DNA of 64,000 nt from Bradyrhizobiaceae bacterium PARB1 (GTDB lineage Bacteria > Pseudomonadota > Alphaproteobacteria > Rhizobiales > Xanthobacteraceae): contig NKIY01000002.1 in the NCBI GenBank assembly GCA_002256345.1, positions 310,001 through 374,000 of the forward strand, read 5' to 3'. Within the stretch, counting starts at the first letter, position 1. Each line of letters opens with the position of its first letter. A model generated the notes under the pieces. The model was not told the DNA's origin. It saw only the letters and a list, made by a program, of their open reading frames with translations, and did not search any database. The position numbers and the translations under genes were made by a program. This document shows, one piece after another, positions 36,626 through 45,313 of the stretch.

Positions 36626-37101
36626 GCCACGCTCCCGGCCCCGGAACCGTTGACGTCATAAAAATCTATAGTTGTAGCAGGGTGGACCGCAATCGAATTT
36701 AGAGCCTGCTTCATCAAATTGGAGTCTTGTCTCGGATAGAGAGCATCACGAAGTGGTGCGCTGCTGAGCCGGGCTCGTGCCAAACGCCGTATTTCGTTAT
36801 GGCCCGATATGCGCGGCAATGTTGCCTGACAATGCTTCACCTAGCTGCAGGGCGTCTCAGACGACGCCGCGATTTTCAAACCCAAGGATCGGACGATAGT
36901 GACCTGTTGTCACACCGCGCGAAAAACAGCACCTCGGTTCCGTGTGGTATCTAGATTTTCAACCTCAAGTGAGGTACCTCCATACGCCTCGATTCCTTTG
37001 TCGGTTAATATTCCCATTGACAATTTAGGTTGTGTTCCGGAGCTTTTGAGAAGCCGAAATGGCACCGGAAGCGAACACCTAGGCGGTTTCGGAGATCAGA
37101 T
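36626..37101. other. Gene-free interval upstream of the LysR gene
   Basis: No convincing coding sequence in 476 bp. Two short dyads are visible: GGCGTC-TCAGAC-GACGCC at 36851-36868, followed by GCGATTTT, and ACCTCA-AG-TGAGGT at 36962-36975. A consensus -35 box TTGACA is at 37017-37022, but no good -10 box follows at 16-18 bp. The interval probably holds the promoters of the LysR gene and of the small zinc-ribbon ORF at 37102. Confidence 0.4.
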
Positions 37102-37329
37102 ATGCCGTCCAGACGCAGAGCGTATCTCAACGACAATATCAGGACCGAGCATTTGAAATGCTCAAGCTGTCGCACCCAGTCATTTTTGATGAAGATCGAG
37201 TCCGACGGCAGCGGGGGCGAAGTCAGAACCTTTGTGTGTCCCCATTGTCAGGCGCGGCGGCTGCTCCGACTGACACCGCCACAGCGAGCGCTTGGCCTGA
37301 TCTCGCCGCAGGAGCAAATCCGATGCTGA
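37102..37329 (+). CDS. Small zinc-ribbon-like protein
   Basis: The 75-residue basic protein contains two CxxC knuckles 33 residues apart, CSSC and CPHC (LKCSSCRTQSFLMKIESDG and VRTFVCPHCQARRLLRL), the layout of a small zinc ribbon. GGAG lies about 9 bases before ATG 37102. It has no signal peptide. Such stand-alone ribbons often bind nucleic acid or another protein. No neighbour suggests a role. Confidence 0.55.
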   Translation: MPSRRRAYLNDNIRTEHLKCSSCRTQSFLMKIESDGSGGEVRTFVCPHCQARRLLRLTPPQRALGLISPQEQIRC

Positions 37330-37445
37330 CGGAGGACATGGCGCGTCGCCAGTTATCGATTGGCGGAGCGTGTGTGCTTAAAAACTTGTTAACCGCGACT
37401 CGCTGACGCTCCGATTCGAGCATCATCTAATCGCGGGAGGCCTGT

Positions 37446-37670
37446 TTGGCCACATATGAAACGACGTCCTACGCCCAGATGCGCCGCTGCCGAATCGCAC
37501 ACCTTCATGGCGAGATGATCGACGAGCGTTTCAGCGAAGCATCCGATAGCGCCTATGTGGGCGGATATGTGCACGCGGTGCGTCCCGATCTGACCTGCTG
37601 GCCACTGCGGTGGACCGTGATCGTCGAGGTTTTCCCGGTGCCGGGGCGCAACATGGCGTTTGCTGGCTAA
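37446..37670 (+). CDS. Possible small hypothetical protein, TTG start
   Basis: An ORF of 74 residues (MATYETTSYAQMRRCRIAHL...) with GGGAGG five bases before a TTG codon. It has no recognisable motif. The opposite strand also carries an ORF (37389-37730), so coding is uncertain. It is listed because the ribosome-binding site is good and the stretch is otherwise empty. Confidence 0.25.
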   Translation: MATYETTSYAQMRRCRIAHLHGEMIDERFSEASDSAYVGGYVHAVRPDLTCWPLRWTVIVEVFPVPGRNMAFAG

Positions 37671-37704
37671 GGGCTTTGCCGTCGCCCACCGTGAATGCGT
37701 CGCG

Positions 37705-38508
37705 TCAGTATTTGCCGAATGGCGGGCCACTGAAATGATAGTTCAGGCCGCCGCGCACCGTATTGGTCCGCAGATCGACGTCCTGAGCGATCAGGCCATT
37801 GGCTGAACCCGCTCCTGAAATGATCGGTGTGGTCACGGTTTGCTTGCCGAAATCCGCATAGAGATATTCGACTTTGACGGTCCAGTTCTTGGTAAAGGCG
37901 TGCTCGATTCCGGCGCCGGCAACCCAGCCGACCCTGGTTTTGCTGAAACCGGCTGTCGCGCTTTGACCGGCCGTGTCGGCATAGGATGACGCGAAGTTGA
38001 GATCCGTGAGGGCGAGGCCGCCCGTTAGATAAAACAGTGTGCGATCTACCGAATAGCCTGCACGCGGGCGCAGGGTTGCGATCCAGTCGCTCCCCACCGA
38101 ACTGTTCGTCGTCAAGGCGCCGCCAGCTGGGAATGGCGCCGTCACGGTGCGATTCTGGCGCAGGCCGGTATAGCTGGCGTCCGCTTCTATACCGAACAGC
38201 CAGCGATCGATCTGATGATTGTAGCCGATCTGACCGCCGCCGCTGAAGCCGGCAGGGCTTAGCTGGGGCGAGGCTGCAGCGAATGTCTGCTGATTTGCGA
38301 TCGGGGCAGCACCGTTGACGAAGGCGTTACCGATCTCGCTCGTGCCCCAGACGCCGCCGATCTGACCGCCGACATACCAACCGCCCCAGTTATAGGCGGG
38401 ATCGGTAACAGCAGGAGCTTTGGTCAGGATTCGCGACGGCAGATCTGCGGCCGTGGCAGGGGCCACGCCAGAAACTGCAATCAACAATGCCAATCCAAGC
38501 CGTTTCAT
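37705..38508 (-). CDS. Outer-membrane beta-barrel protein (Omp25/Omp31-like)
   Basis: The 267-residue protein has a signal peptide (MKRLGLALLIAVSGVAPATA, then ADLPSRILTKAPAV). It contains eight predicted amphipathic beta-strands typical of rhizobial Omp25/Omp31/RopB-like porin-family proteins: YNWGGWYVGGQIGGVWGTSE, GQIGYNHQIDRWLFGIEADA, WIATLRPRAGYSVDRTLFYL, WTVKVEYLYADFGKQTV, and a final strand LNYHF. The family gives outer-membrane stability and is abundant in Rhizobiales. The terminal residues (SGPPFGKY) extend beyond the usual final aromatic residue. Confidence 0.9.
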   Translation of the reverse strand: MKRLGLALLIAVSGVAPATAADLPSRILTKAPAVTDPAYNWGGWYVGGQIGGVWGTSEIGNAFVNGAAPIANQQTFAAASPQLSPAGFSGGGQIGYNHQIDRWLFGIEADASYTGLRQNRTVTAPFPAGGALTTNSSVGSDWIATLRPRAGYSVDRTLFYLTGGLALTDLNFASSYADTAGQSATAGFSKTRVGWVAGAGIEHAFTKNWTVKVEYLYADFGKQTVTTPIISGAGSANGLIAQDVDLRTNTVRGGLNYHFSGPPFGKY

Positions 38509-38775
38509 CTAGAACCTTACGTCGCCGGCAGCCGACGATCAGGAAAGTTCTAACGAGTCTTGACCCGGCAGGCTGTCACCAGCCGGCAACAGCAGTCAAA
38601 CAATACCTGAGTGTGGTTTACAGGGTGGACCCGCCAGGGGTGAGAGTGGCCAGGGACGACCGTGATCACAGCCAAAGGCTCGGGGCGACAATCTCGGCGC
38701 GCCGGAGCCAACATGTTGGAGCGAGCGAACATCGATGGATGCCGCGTTGGCGGCATCGGTTGCGCCAATCGGAAA

Positions 38776-38865
38776 TCAGAAGCGGGCCCGGAAGCCGTCA
38801 TAGGCGTGAGCGACAATGATGCTTGCGCTGAGTACGCCGAACAGTGCGGTAACGGTGTCGATCAT
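38776..38865 (-). CDS. Putative 29-residue single-span membrane protein
   Basis: On the minus strand ATG 38865 is preceded by a strong purine-rich ribosome-binding site (GGGGGAGAAGGA, 8 bases upstream). It encodes MIDTVTALFGVLSASIIVAH then AYDGFRARF before TGA. Residues 4-20 form one hydrophobic helix followed by a basic tail, the layout of bacterial small membrane proteins. It is too short for routine gene calling. The rest of the interval 38509-39159 shows no other gene; a CCAAGCC-GAGT-GGCTTGG hairpin is at 39071-39088. Confidence 0.5.
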   Translation of the reverse strand: MIDTVTALFGVLSASIIVAHAYDGFRARF

Positions 38866-39070
38866 GGTCGTGGTCCTTCTCCCCCGCGCTGAGCAAACGT
38901 CACGAGAGCCCGCACAGTCAAAGATAATCATGCGGCAACTTTCATTCGGTCGCACGGTGATGCGCGGCTGCAACATCCACGCGCGCTAAACCGTGGCACC
39001 ATCTTGCAGATTCCTTGGCACGCGCGTGGCGCAAGCTCCTCGCAAGCCCGGTGAAAGAGATACGTTGCTG

Positions 39071-39088
39071 CCAAGCCGAGTGGCTTGG
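39071..39088. promoter_or_regulatory. 7-bp hairpin upstream of the coiled-coil gene
   Basis: CCAAGCC (39071-39077) and GGCTTGG (39082-39088) pair perfectly around GAGT, 72 bp upstream of the GTG start at 39160. No T-run follows. It may be an operator or leader hairpin; nothing more can be said. Confidence 0.25.
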
Positions 39089-39159
39089 GTAGTTCGCCCG
39101 GAGAGTTCCTGCAGTCGATTCAAGCGCAGGAATGAGGATGCAAGGCGCGGGGAAGTTCA

Positions 39160-39747
39160 GTGGCTGATACGTTTGGAAGTGAGATCAATGTCGGGCCGCC
39201 CCCAGCGACGCTGCGCAAGCGGCGACCTTTGGGAGCAATTGGCATCCTGGCGCTGCTACTTCTCATAGGTGTGGCCGGTGGGGTCCTCTGGTTCAATCTC
39301 GATGGGATCACTGACATGCTGCATGGCGCGGCCGGCCCGGCATCCAGCAGCGGCTCGAATTCGGAGGTCCTGGCCAGCGCCCCCGAACCGACGGTGAGTG
39401 CGGCGGATTTCAGCGCGTTCCAGCAGCAGACCGGCGGCTCGATCCGGGCGGCAACCGATTTGCTCAATGCCCAGCAAGCTGAGCTTAAGCGGCTGTCCGA
39501 CCAGATCCGGGGCCTGACCATGCTGGTCTCCAGCCTGTCGACGCGTATCGAGCAGATGCAGCAGGGCCGAGCAGCAATCGCGCCGACAGCAGCAGCCAGC
39601 GTGCCGGTAGCGCCGATCGCCGCGGCGCCGGTCGCAGCGGCTCCACGTTCGGTTCCAGCCGCACCGCGCAAGCGCGCGCCGGTGGATCGGCCGGCAGGCG
39701 CCATCTCGGTGGGCGGCGCTCCGCTGCAAACAGCGCCTGCACGCTGA
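39160..39747 (+). CDS. Single-span membrane protein with periplasmic coiled coil
   Basis: The 195-residue protein starts at a GTG with GGGGAAG six bases upstream. It has a short basic cytoplasmic tail (LRKRRPLGAIG), one transmembrane helix (about residues 24-46; ILALLLLIGVAGGVLWF), then a helical segment likely to form a coiled coil (about 80-135; AATDLLNAQQAELKRLSDQI). An Ala/Pro/Val-rich tail ends the protein. This resembles small rhizobial membrane proteins of unknown function. No neighbour suggests a role. Confidence 0.65.
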   Translation: MADTFGSEINVGPPPATLRKRRPLGAIGILALLLLIGVAGGVLWFNLDGITDMLHGAAGPASSSGSNSEVLASAPEPTVSAADFSAFQQQTGGSIRAATDLLNAQQAELKRLSDQIRGLTMLVSSLSTRIEQMQQGRAAIAPTAAASVPVAPIAAAPVAAAPRSVPAAPRKRAPVDRPAGAISVGGAPLQTAPAR

Positions 39748-40009
39748 GCGCGGTTGGTGGTATTGGTCTCATTGGCCAGCCCATGCTCGAACAAGGCCTT
39801 GAGGAATTCGGCGGAGCCCTGGTGAGCAAATTCGGCTCGTCCTCGCGCTTGAGCTTCCGCATTGTTGTCACCGCGTCGGCGTCGAGGAGGTGGCTGTTCT
39901 GCAAGGCGCCCTCAGACCCGCATGCTGCAGCAACCAATCGCAGCGCCAATCAAACGCAAGGCATTGATATAACTTCGATTAATAGAGACGTGGAGCTTGG
40001 CTGACAGAT

Positions 40010-40098
40010 GGCGGAAGGGGTGGGATTCGAACCCACGGTACCCTTGCAGGCACGGCGGTTTTCAAGACCGCTGCCTTAAACCACTCGGCCACCCTTCC
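40010..40098 (-). tRNA. tRNA-Ser (anticodon TGA)
   Basis: Read on the minus strand: acceptor GGAAGGG pairs with CCCTTCC, discriminator G, encoded CCA at 40012-40010. The D-arm includes GGCCGAGTGGTTTAAGGC. The anticodon arm is GCGGT-CTTGAAA-ACCGC with anticodon TGA. A long variable arm (GTGCCTGCAAGGGTACC) is diagnostic of class II tRNAs such as tRNA-Ser. The T-arm is GTGGG-TTCGAAT-CCCAC. All stems are intact. The 262 bp downstream (39748-40009) and 173 bp upstream (40099-40271) show no convincing gene or integrase. Confidence 0.96.
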
Positions 40099-40271
40099 GT
40101 TCGCACAGCGCTTAGCAAAGGGGGGCTCTAAGGGGAAGCGAAATGCGGGGGCGCTGGGCTCATCGCCCACTGTTCGTGGCATCAATCAATACGTCGCGCC
40201 ACAGTGCAGCCATGAACGAGGCGAAGCACCTTCGGCCAAACCGAGGCAGGAAGGCCTGTCCTTAGCCCTGT

Positions 40272-40625
40272 TCACTGGCCTGTATTGTCGATCCACACTT
40301 GAGCGTCATCGAGGTGAACGCGAAAACGGCGCAGGGGACGGCTTGGCCATCCCGCCGAAACCTGACCAGTCGCCAGACTGAACGAGGCGCGATGATGCGG
40401 GCAGTATAGCCGCCCATCGGCGACATGACCGCGGCTGAGATCGGCCTGTTCGTGCGGGCAAGCACGTTCGCAGGCGACGACCCTTTCGCCATCTCGAATG
40501 ATCAGAATGCCGACGCCCGCAACAGTGGCGCAGACGATCCGCTGAGTTGTGAGCCTGTCCCGCGTACAGACTGCGACCCAGCGATCCCGATCATCCGCCG
40601 AGATAGGCGCGGCGCACATGTTCAT
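40272..40625 (-). CDS. Rieske-type [2Fe-2S] ferredoxin
   Basis: The 117-residue single-domain protein has the Rieske motifs C-x-H (ERACPHEQADLSRGH) and C-x2-H (GRLYCPHHRASFSLATG), which bind a [2Fe-2S] cluster with two Cys and two His. Small stand-alone Rieske ferredoxins carry electrons to oxygenases or other redox enzymes. Its start lies within the 3' end of livF, a 35-bp overlap, so it is the last gene of the long minus-strand train that begins with the amidohydrolase. No ring-hydroxylating oxygenase is in the window; the molybdenum hydroxylase of the same train is a possible partner. Confidence 0.85.
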   Translation of the reverse strand: MNMCAAPISADDRDRWVAVCTRDRLTTQRIVCATVAGVGILIIRDGERVVACERACPHEQADLSRGHVADGRLYCPHHRASFSLATGQVSAGWPSRPLRRFRVHLDDAQVWIDNTGQ

Positions 40626-41295
40626 TGGCGATCAGTTCGGCGCCGCCGCCAGCAAGAACGACGCGGCCCGATTCCAAGAGATAAGCGTAGTCGCACATGT
40701 CCAGCGCGGCGAAGGCGTTCTGTTCGACCAGCAGCACGGTGGTGCCGCTATCGCGGATCGAACGGATGATGGCGAACGTGCGCTCGACGATGTTCGGTGC
40801 GAGGCCGAGCGAAGGCTCGTCGAACATCACGAGGCGCGGGCGCGACATCAGCGCGCGGCCGATCGCCAGCATCTGCTGTTCACCGCCGGAGAGCGTGCCG
40901 GCCGCCTGCTTGCGGCGCTCTGCGAGCCGGGGAAATTCGGTGTAGATGCGTTCGCGGTCGATGGTGACTTCGCTGGCGTCGGTGCGCAGATAGGCACCCA
41001 TGTCGAGATTTTCTGCCACCGTCATATGCGGGAAAACGCGGCGGCCTTCCGGGCAATGCGCGATGCCTTTGGTCAGCACGCGCTGGGCGCCGATGCCGGT
41101 GATGTCCTCGCCATTGAACGTCATCTTGCCCGCGTGCGCGGGCACTAGGCCGGAGATGGCGCGCAAGGTCGTACTCTTGCCGGCGCCATTGGCGCCGATC
41201 AGAGCGACCAGCTGGCCGGCCTTCACCGAAAGCGAGATGCCCTTGAGGGCGGAGATCTGCCCATAGGTGCAGACCATGTCGCGAATCTCAAGCAT
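40591..41295 (-). CDS. livF: Branched-chain amino acid-type ABC importer ATPase (LivF family)
   Basis: The 234-residue ATPase has Walker A LIGANGAGKST, signature LSGGEQQMLAIGRAL, Walker B LVMFDEPSLGLAP and the switch-His region VLLVEQNAFAALDMCDYAYL, where Asn/Ala follow Gln as in LivF. The alternation ISGLVPAHAGKMTFNGEDIT is typical. It overlaps livG by 8 bp and the Rieske ferredoxin by 35 bp. The system is probably specific for the substrate of the adjoining molybdenum hydroxylase rather than for amino acids. Confidence 0.93.
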   Translation of the reverse strand: MLEIRDMVCTYGQISALKGISLSVKAGQLVALIGANGAGKSTTLRAISGLVPAHAGKMTFNGEDITGIGAQRVLTKGIAHCPEGRRVFPHMTVAENLDMGAYLRTDASEVTIDRERIYTEFPRLAERRKQAAGTLSGGEQQMLAIGRALMSRPRLVMFDEPSLGLAPNIVERTFAIIRSIRDSGTTVLLVEQNAFAALDMCDYAYLLESGRVVLAGGGAELIANEHVRRAYLGG

Positions 41296-42088
41296 GGGCG
41301 GCGATCTCCCTCACGGTGTCCTTGGCGCTCTGGCCGAGATAGGCCTCGATGACCGCCGGATTGCTGCGGATCTCGTCGGGCGGGCCTTCCGCGATGATGC
41401 GGCCGTAGTTGAGTACGACGATGCGATCGGACACGCTCATCACCATCGGCATGTCGTGCTCGACAAGGAGGATGGTGACGCCGCTATCGCGGATGGTGCG
41501 AATGAGCTGCACGAAGGTATGCGTTTCCGAGGCATTCATGCCCGAGACAGGCTCGTCCAGTAGCAGCATGTTCGGCTTCGCTGCCAGCGCCAGTGCGACA
41601 CCGACGAGGCGCTGCTCGCCATAGGAGAGCGAGCCGGCGAGATCATGAGCGCGTGCTTCGAGGCCGACCCAGCGGACGAGTTCAACAGCGCGCTCGCGCA
41701 GCGCCTTTTCGGAGGCGCGGGCGCGCGGCAGGCGGAGGATTGCCTCCATCAGGCCGAGCTTGCCTTGGCGATGCAGGCCGATCAGCACATTGTCGAACAC
41801 GGTGTCGTTGGGAAACACGCTGGTGCGTTGGAATGTACGGGCGAGGCCGAGATCGGCGATGTCGTGCGGCTTCATCCCGCGCAGGTCGCGTCCGCAATAT
41901 TTCACCGCGCCCCTGGTGGGGGTGAGGAAGCCGGTCATGACGTTGAAGGCCGTGGTCTTGCCGGCGCCATTGGGGCCGATCAGGCTGACGATCTCACCTT
42001 TGCCCACATGGAAGTTCATGTCGGAGATGGCAACGAGGCCGCCGAATTGCACGCCGACATGTTCGATGCTGAGGACGGGCTCGGTCAT
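41288..42088 (-). CDS. livG: Branched-chain amino acid-type ABC importer ATPase (LivG family)
   Basis: The 266-residue ATPase has Walker A LIGPNGAGKTT, the LivG-specific ARTFQRTSVFPNDTVFDNVL region, signature LSYGEQRLVGVALAL, Walker B MLLLDEPVSGMN and switch His in LLVEHDMPMVMSVSDRI. The start ATG 42088 overlaps the livM stop by one base. The open frame continues far upstream over livM but is not coding there. Confidence 0.93.
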   Translation of the reverse strand: MTEPVLSIEHVGVQFGGLVAISDMNFHVGKGEIVSLIGPNGAGKTTAFNVMTGFLTPTRGAVKYCGRDLRGMKPHDIADLGLARTFQRTSVFPNDTVFDNVLIGLHRQGKLGLMEAILRLPRARASEKALRERAVELVRWVGLEARAHDLAGSLSYGEQRLVGVALALAAKPNMLLLDEPVSGMNASETHTFVQLIRTIRDSGVTILLVEHDMPMVMSVSDRIVVLNYGRIIAEGPPDEIRSNPAVIEAYLGQSAKDTVREIAAHA

Positions 42089-43128
42089 CACGCATGCTCC
42101 TCGGCGGTACGCTCGGTCACGATGGGCTTCGGCCTGGTCGGTCGCCGTCCGAAGCCAAGCTTCGGCGCCAGCGATGGCACAATTCCGCGCGGCAGCACGA
42201 ACAGGATGGCGATCAGCACGAGGCCATAAGTGATCCATTGTGCTTCCGGCGCCATGATGGGACGCAGGAACACCGGCAACAAGCCGAAGATCACGCCGCC
42301 GACCACAGGGCCTGCGAGCGAGCCTTTGCCGCCTGACACCACCATGATCACCATCGTGACCGTCGAGATGAAGGCGAACACTTCGGGATCGATGATACGG
42401 ATGTAATGCGCGTACAGACTGCCCGCCGCACCCGCGATGGCAGCGGAGATTACCGCCGTCAGCGTCAGCGCCTTGGTGACGTCGATGCCGACTGACACCG
42501 CCAGCGTCTCGTTCTCCATCAGCCCGCGCATGGCGCGGCCGTAATGCGAATGCACGAGGCGGGAGATCAGGAAATAGGAGACCGCGGCCACGGCGAGCAC
42601 GAGGTAGTAATTCTGCAGCTTGGTCTTCAGCACGAGATAGCCGAGGCCGGGGAGGCCGACGGTGATGGACGGAATATTGGTCAGCGCCAGTGGGCCTTGG
42701 GTGAGCTCGATCCAGTTCAGCGCCACCAGCCGCACCACTTCGGCAAAGGAGATGGTGACGATAACGAAGTAGGCGCCACGTACGCGGAACGACAGCCGCC
42801 CGACGAGATAGCCGCACAGGCCTGAGATTACGATGGCAAGCGCCAAACCGGCGATCGGCGGCCATGGCTCATGCACGATACGGAAACCGCCGATCAACTC
42901 AACATCGAAGCCGAGCGCCGTGAGCGCGCTGACATAAGCGCCAATGCCGAAGAAGGCGATATGCCCCAGGCTCAGTTGCCCGGTGAAGCCGAGCAGCAGG
43001 TTCATGCTCATGGCGCCGATGATGAAGATGCCGGTCGTGATCAGCGCATTGAGCAGATACGGGTCCTTCAGCCACAGCGGTACCGAGGCGAAGATGGCGA
43101 GGGCGAGGAGAGAGACAATCCTGGTCAT
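42088..43128 (-). CDS. livM: Branched-chain amino acid-type ABC importer permease (LivM family)
   Basis: The 346-residue permease has eight to ten membrane segments and the LivM pattern: SMNLLLGFTGQLSLGHIAFF, GIGAYVSALTAL, a central charged loop with MRGLMENETLAVSVGIDVTK (the EAA-like coupling region), and GGKGSLAGPVVGGVIF. The C-terminus is a basic cytoplasmic tail (KLGFGRRPTRPKPIV). It overlaps livH by 4 bp. Confidence 0.93.
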   Translation of the reverse strand: MTRIVSLLALAIFASVPLWLKDPYLLNALITTGIFIIGAMSMNLLLGFTGQLSLGHIAFFGIGAYVSALTALGFDVELIGGFRIVHEPWPPIAGLALAIVISGLCGYLVGRLSFRVRGAYFVIVTISFAEVVRLVALNWIELTQGPLALTNIPSITVGLPGLGYLVLKTKLQNYYLVLAVAAVSYFLISRLVHSHYGRAMRGLMENETLAVSVGIDVTKALTLTAVISAAIAGAAGSLYAHYIRIIDPEVFAFISTVTMVIMVVSGGKGSLAGPVVGGVIFGLLPVFLRPIMAPEAQWITYGLVLIAILFVLPRGIVPSLAPKLGFGRRPTRPKPIVTERTAEEHA

Positions 43129-43997
43129 CCGACACGCTCCGCACGGGCAAACAAGCCGGTGGGTTTGAAGACCAGCACGGCAATGATGATGAGGAAGCCC
43201 ATGGCGTCGCGATAACCCGACGACACGTAGCCGGCGCCGAGTTCTTCGGCGAGTGCCAGGATGAAGCCACCGATCACGGCACCAGTGATGTTGCCGAGGC
43301 CGCCGAGGATCACGATGGCGAATGCCTTCACCGCGGCGAGGTCGCCCATTTGCGGGAACACGACATAGACCGGACCGAGCAGTGCGCCCGCGGCGGCGGC
43401 AAGACTCGATCCGATGGCAAAGGTCGAGGTGTAGATCCAGCCGACATTGACACCCATCAGTGCGGCGGTGTCAGAATCCTGGAAGGCTGCGCGCATCGCC
43501 TTGCCGAGCTTGGTCAGGTTGATTAGCGAATATGCGGCCACGATCAACAACGCGGCGGCGAACAGCACGAACAGGCGCAGCCACGAGACCGAGACCGGGC
43601 CGATCACCAGCGGTGCATCGGGGAAGGGATTGTCGATGGATTTCGCGACGCCACCCCATATCCACAGCGCGCCGGACTGCATGGCGATCCAGGCGCCGAT
43701 CATCACCAGCATCGTCGTGTCGATATCGGCGCCGCGCAGCGGGCGCAGCAGCGTGATTTCGATGGCGGCGCCGAGCAGCCAGCCGGCGACGATCGCGACC
43801 GGCAGCGCGAGAAAGAAGTTCAGGCCCAGCTGATGCACGACGATGAACATCATATAGGCGCCGAACGTGTAGAGAATGCCGTGGGTGAAATTCACCACAT
43901 TCATGATGCCGAAGATCAACGTCAGGCCGATACCGAGCAGGGCGTAGGTGCCGCCGAGCACGAGCATGTTGACGACATGTTGGAGAAGCTGGTCCAC
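43125..43997 (-). CDS. livH: Branched-chain amino acid-type ABC importer permease (LivH family)
   Basis: The 290-residue permease has the LivH signatures GLTLIFGIMNVVNFTHGILY, the coupling loop KAMRAAFQDSDTAALMGVNV, and VILGGLGNITGAVIGGFILA. It is separated from the upstream binding-protein gene by 82 bp containing a strong hairpin, and overlaps livM by 4 bp. Confidence 0.93.
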   Translation of the reverse strand: MDQLLQHVVNMLVLGGTYALLGIGLTLIFGIMNVVNFTHGILYTFGAYMMFIVVHQLGLNFFLALPVAIVAGWLLGAAIEITLLRPLRGADIDTTMLVMIGAWIAMQSGALWIWGGVAKSIDNPFPDAPLVIGPVSVSWLRLFVLFAAALLIVAAYSLINLTKLGKAMRAAFQDSDTAALMGVNVGWIYTSTFAIGSSLAAAAGALLGPVYVVFPQMGDLAAVKAFAIVILGGLGNITGAVIGGFILALAEELGAGYVSSGYRDAMGFLIIIAVLVFKPTGLFARAERVG

Positions 43998-44028
43998 GGT
44001 GAATCCGGAAATTCGAGATGAAGGGCAG

Positions 44029-44058
44029 TCTCTCTCCGCTCAGCGAAGCGGAGAGAGA
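44029..44058 (-). promoter_or_regulatory. 12-bp intercistronic hairpin between binding-protein gene and livH
   Basis: TCTCTCTCCGCT (44029-44040) and AGCGGAGAGAGA (44047-44058) pair perfectly around CAGCGA. Neither strand has a following T-run, so it is probably not a full terminator. In binding-protein-dependent transporter operons a hairpin at this position often protects the upstream mRNA from 3' decay or partly attenuates it, giving more binding protein than permease. Confidence 0.6.
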
Positions 44059-44079
44059 TAGTTCAGTGTCTCGTGAAGA

Positions 44080-45234
44080 TCACAGGTCCTTCATGTGGAT
44101 CTTGCCGTCAGCGATCTCGACCAGATAGACGTTCGGGAAGCTCTGGCCACTCTCGGAGCCAGCCGGGCCCGACTTCTTGAAGATGATGTCGCCGTTCAAG
44201 CCCTTGACGTCGATCTTCCAGAGCGCGTCCTTGATCGCCGCCGGCTCGGCCTTGCCGGCCTTCTCGATCGCAGCTGCAATGGTTCGGATGCCGTCATAGC
44301 CGCGGAAGCTCTCGGTGCAGCCAGCGAAATCGTAGCCGCGCTTCTTCCACTCGGTGATGAAATAGGCAGTGGCTTCCGGGTTCGGGGTCTTTTCGGGCAT
44401 CCAGGGGAGGAACGTCGTCAGATGCATGGTGTTGTTCGCCGCGGCGCCAGCCTGGGCGATGATCTGGTCGGGATTCTGTGAACCGCCGGTGGTGATGATA
44501 CGTTTCTTGAAGCCGAGAGCAGCGGCCTGTTTGAAGATAAGCGTCAACTGATCGACGGCGGCGGTGATGATCACCGTCTCCGAATCCGTCGCTTTGATCT
44601 TGGCGAGTTGGGCGCTCATGTCCTGCGCCGACTGGTCCATGGTCTCGGTGAGGCCGATGGTGATGCCCTTTTCCTTCATCATCTTGCTGAAGTCTTCGGC
44701 GGTGCCGCGGCCCCAGTCATTGTTGATGACGAGGAAGTCCACCTTCTTGAGCGCCAGCTTGTCGACGATGTTCTTGAACGCAGCGGCTTCAACAAAAGAG
44801 GGCGGTGAAATGCGGAAGACATAGGGATTGCCGGAGGTGGTGATCTTCGAGGCCGAGGAGGTCTCGACCACCATCGCGGTTTCGTATTCCACCAGCTTCG
44901 GCATCACAGCGAGCGTCAGGCTTGAGCCCCAGGCACCGAGCAGCACCGGCGTCTTGTCGCGGGTAATCAGCTTTTCTGCGACGGCAGCAGCTTCCGTCGG
45001 ATTGCTCTTGTTGTCTTCGATGACGAGTTCGATCTTCTTGCCGAGCACGCCGCCCTTGGCATTGATCTCGTCGGCGGCGATCTTGGCGCCGTTGACGACA
45101 TAGGTGCCCGATGCAGCGAAGGCGCCGGTCAGCGGCTCATTAACGCCGATCTTGATGGTCTGCGCAAAGGCCGTACTGCCGAGCATGGCGAGCGCGAATG
45201 CCGTTGCGGTGGCAGCCTTGAATGTTTGTATCAT
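44080..45234 (-). CDS. Branched-chain amino acid-type ABC substrate-binding protein
   Basis: The 384-residue periplasmic protein has a Sec signal (MIQTFKAATATAFALAMLGS, cleaved after AFAQ) and the type I LivJ-like fold: IKIGVNEPLTGAFAASGTYV, AADEINAKGGVLGKKIELVI, KLITRDKTPVLLGAWGSSLT, and a Trp-Gly-Arg-Gly ligand-loop region. ATG 45234 has GGAGGA upstream. It follows the CoxS-CoxG fusion gene by 79 bp on the same strand. The ligand is unknown; the context suggests the substrate of the molybdenum hydroxylase and amidohydrolase. Confidence 0.9.
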   Translation of the reverse strand: MIQTFKAATATAFALAMLGSTAFAQTIKIGVNEPLTGAFAASGTYVVNGAKIAADEINAKGGVLGKKIELVIEDNKSNPTEAAAVAEKLITRDKTPVLLGAWGSSLTLAVMPKLVEYETAMVVETSSASKITTSGNPYVFRISPPSFVEAAAFKNIVDKLALKKVDFLVINNDWGRGTAEDFSKMMKEKGITIGLTETMDQSAQDMSAQLAKIKATDSETVIITAAVDQLTLIFKQAAALGFKKRIITTGGSQNPDQIIAQAGAAANNTMHLTTFLPWMPEKTPNPEATAYFITEWKKRGYDFAGCTESFRGYDGIRTIAAAIEKAGKAEPAAIKDALWKIDVKGLNGDIIFKKSGPAGSESGQSFPNVYLVEIADGKIHMKDL

Positions 45235-45313
45235 GTGGTCCTCCAGTGAAACGCTGATGAAACTTGAAACGCGCCAAACTCGCCGTCGCACACGATGTGC
45301 AAGCGTCGATCCC

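Noticed and set aside
39783-40004. 73-codon plus-strand ORF and an overlapping minus-strand ORF beside the tRNA-Ser gene
   Set aside because: No motif, no ribosome-binding site of note, and both strands are open; probably non-coding.
40010-40271. tRNA-Ser as an island attachment site
   Set aside because: The tRNA is intact, and neither flank shows an integrase or a repeated 3' end within the window.
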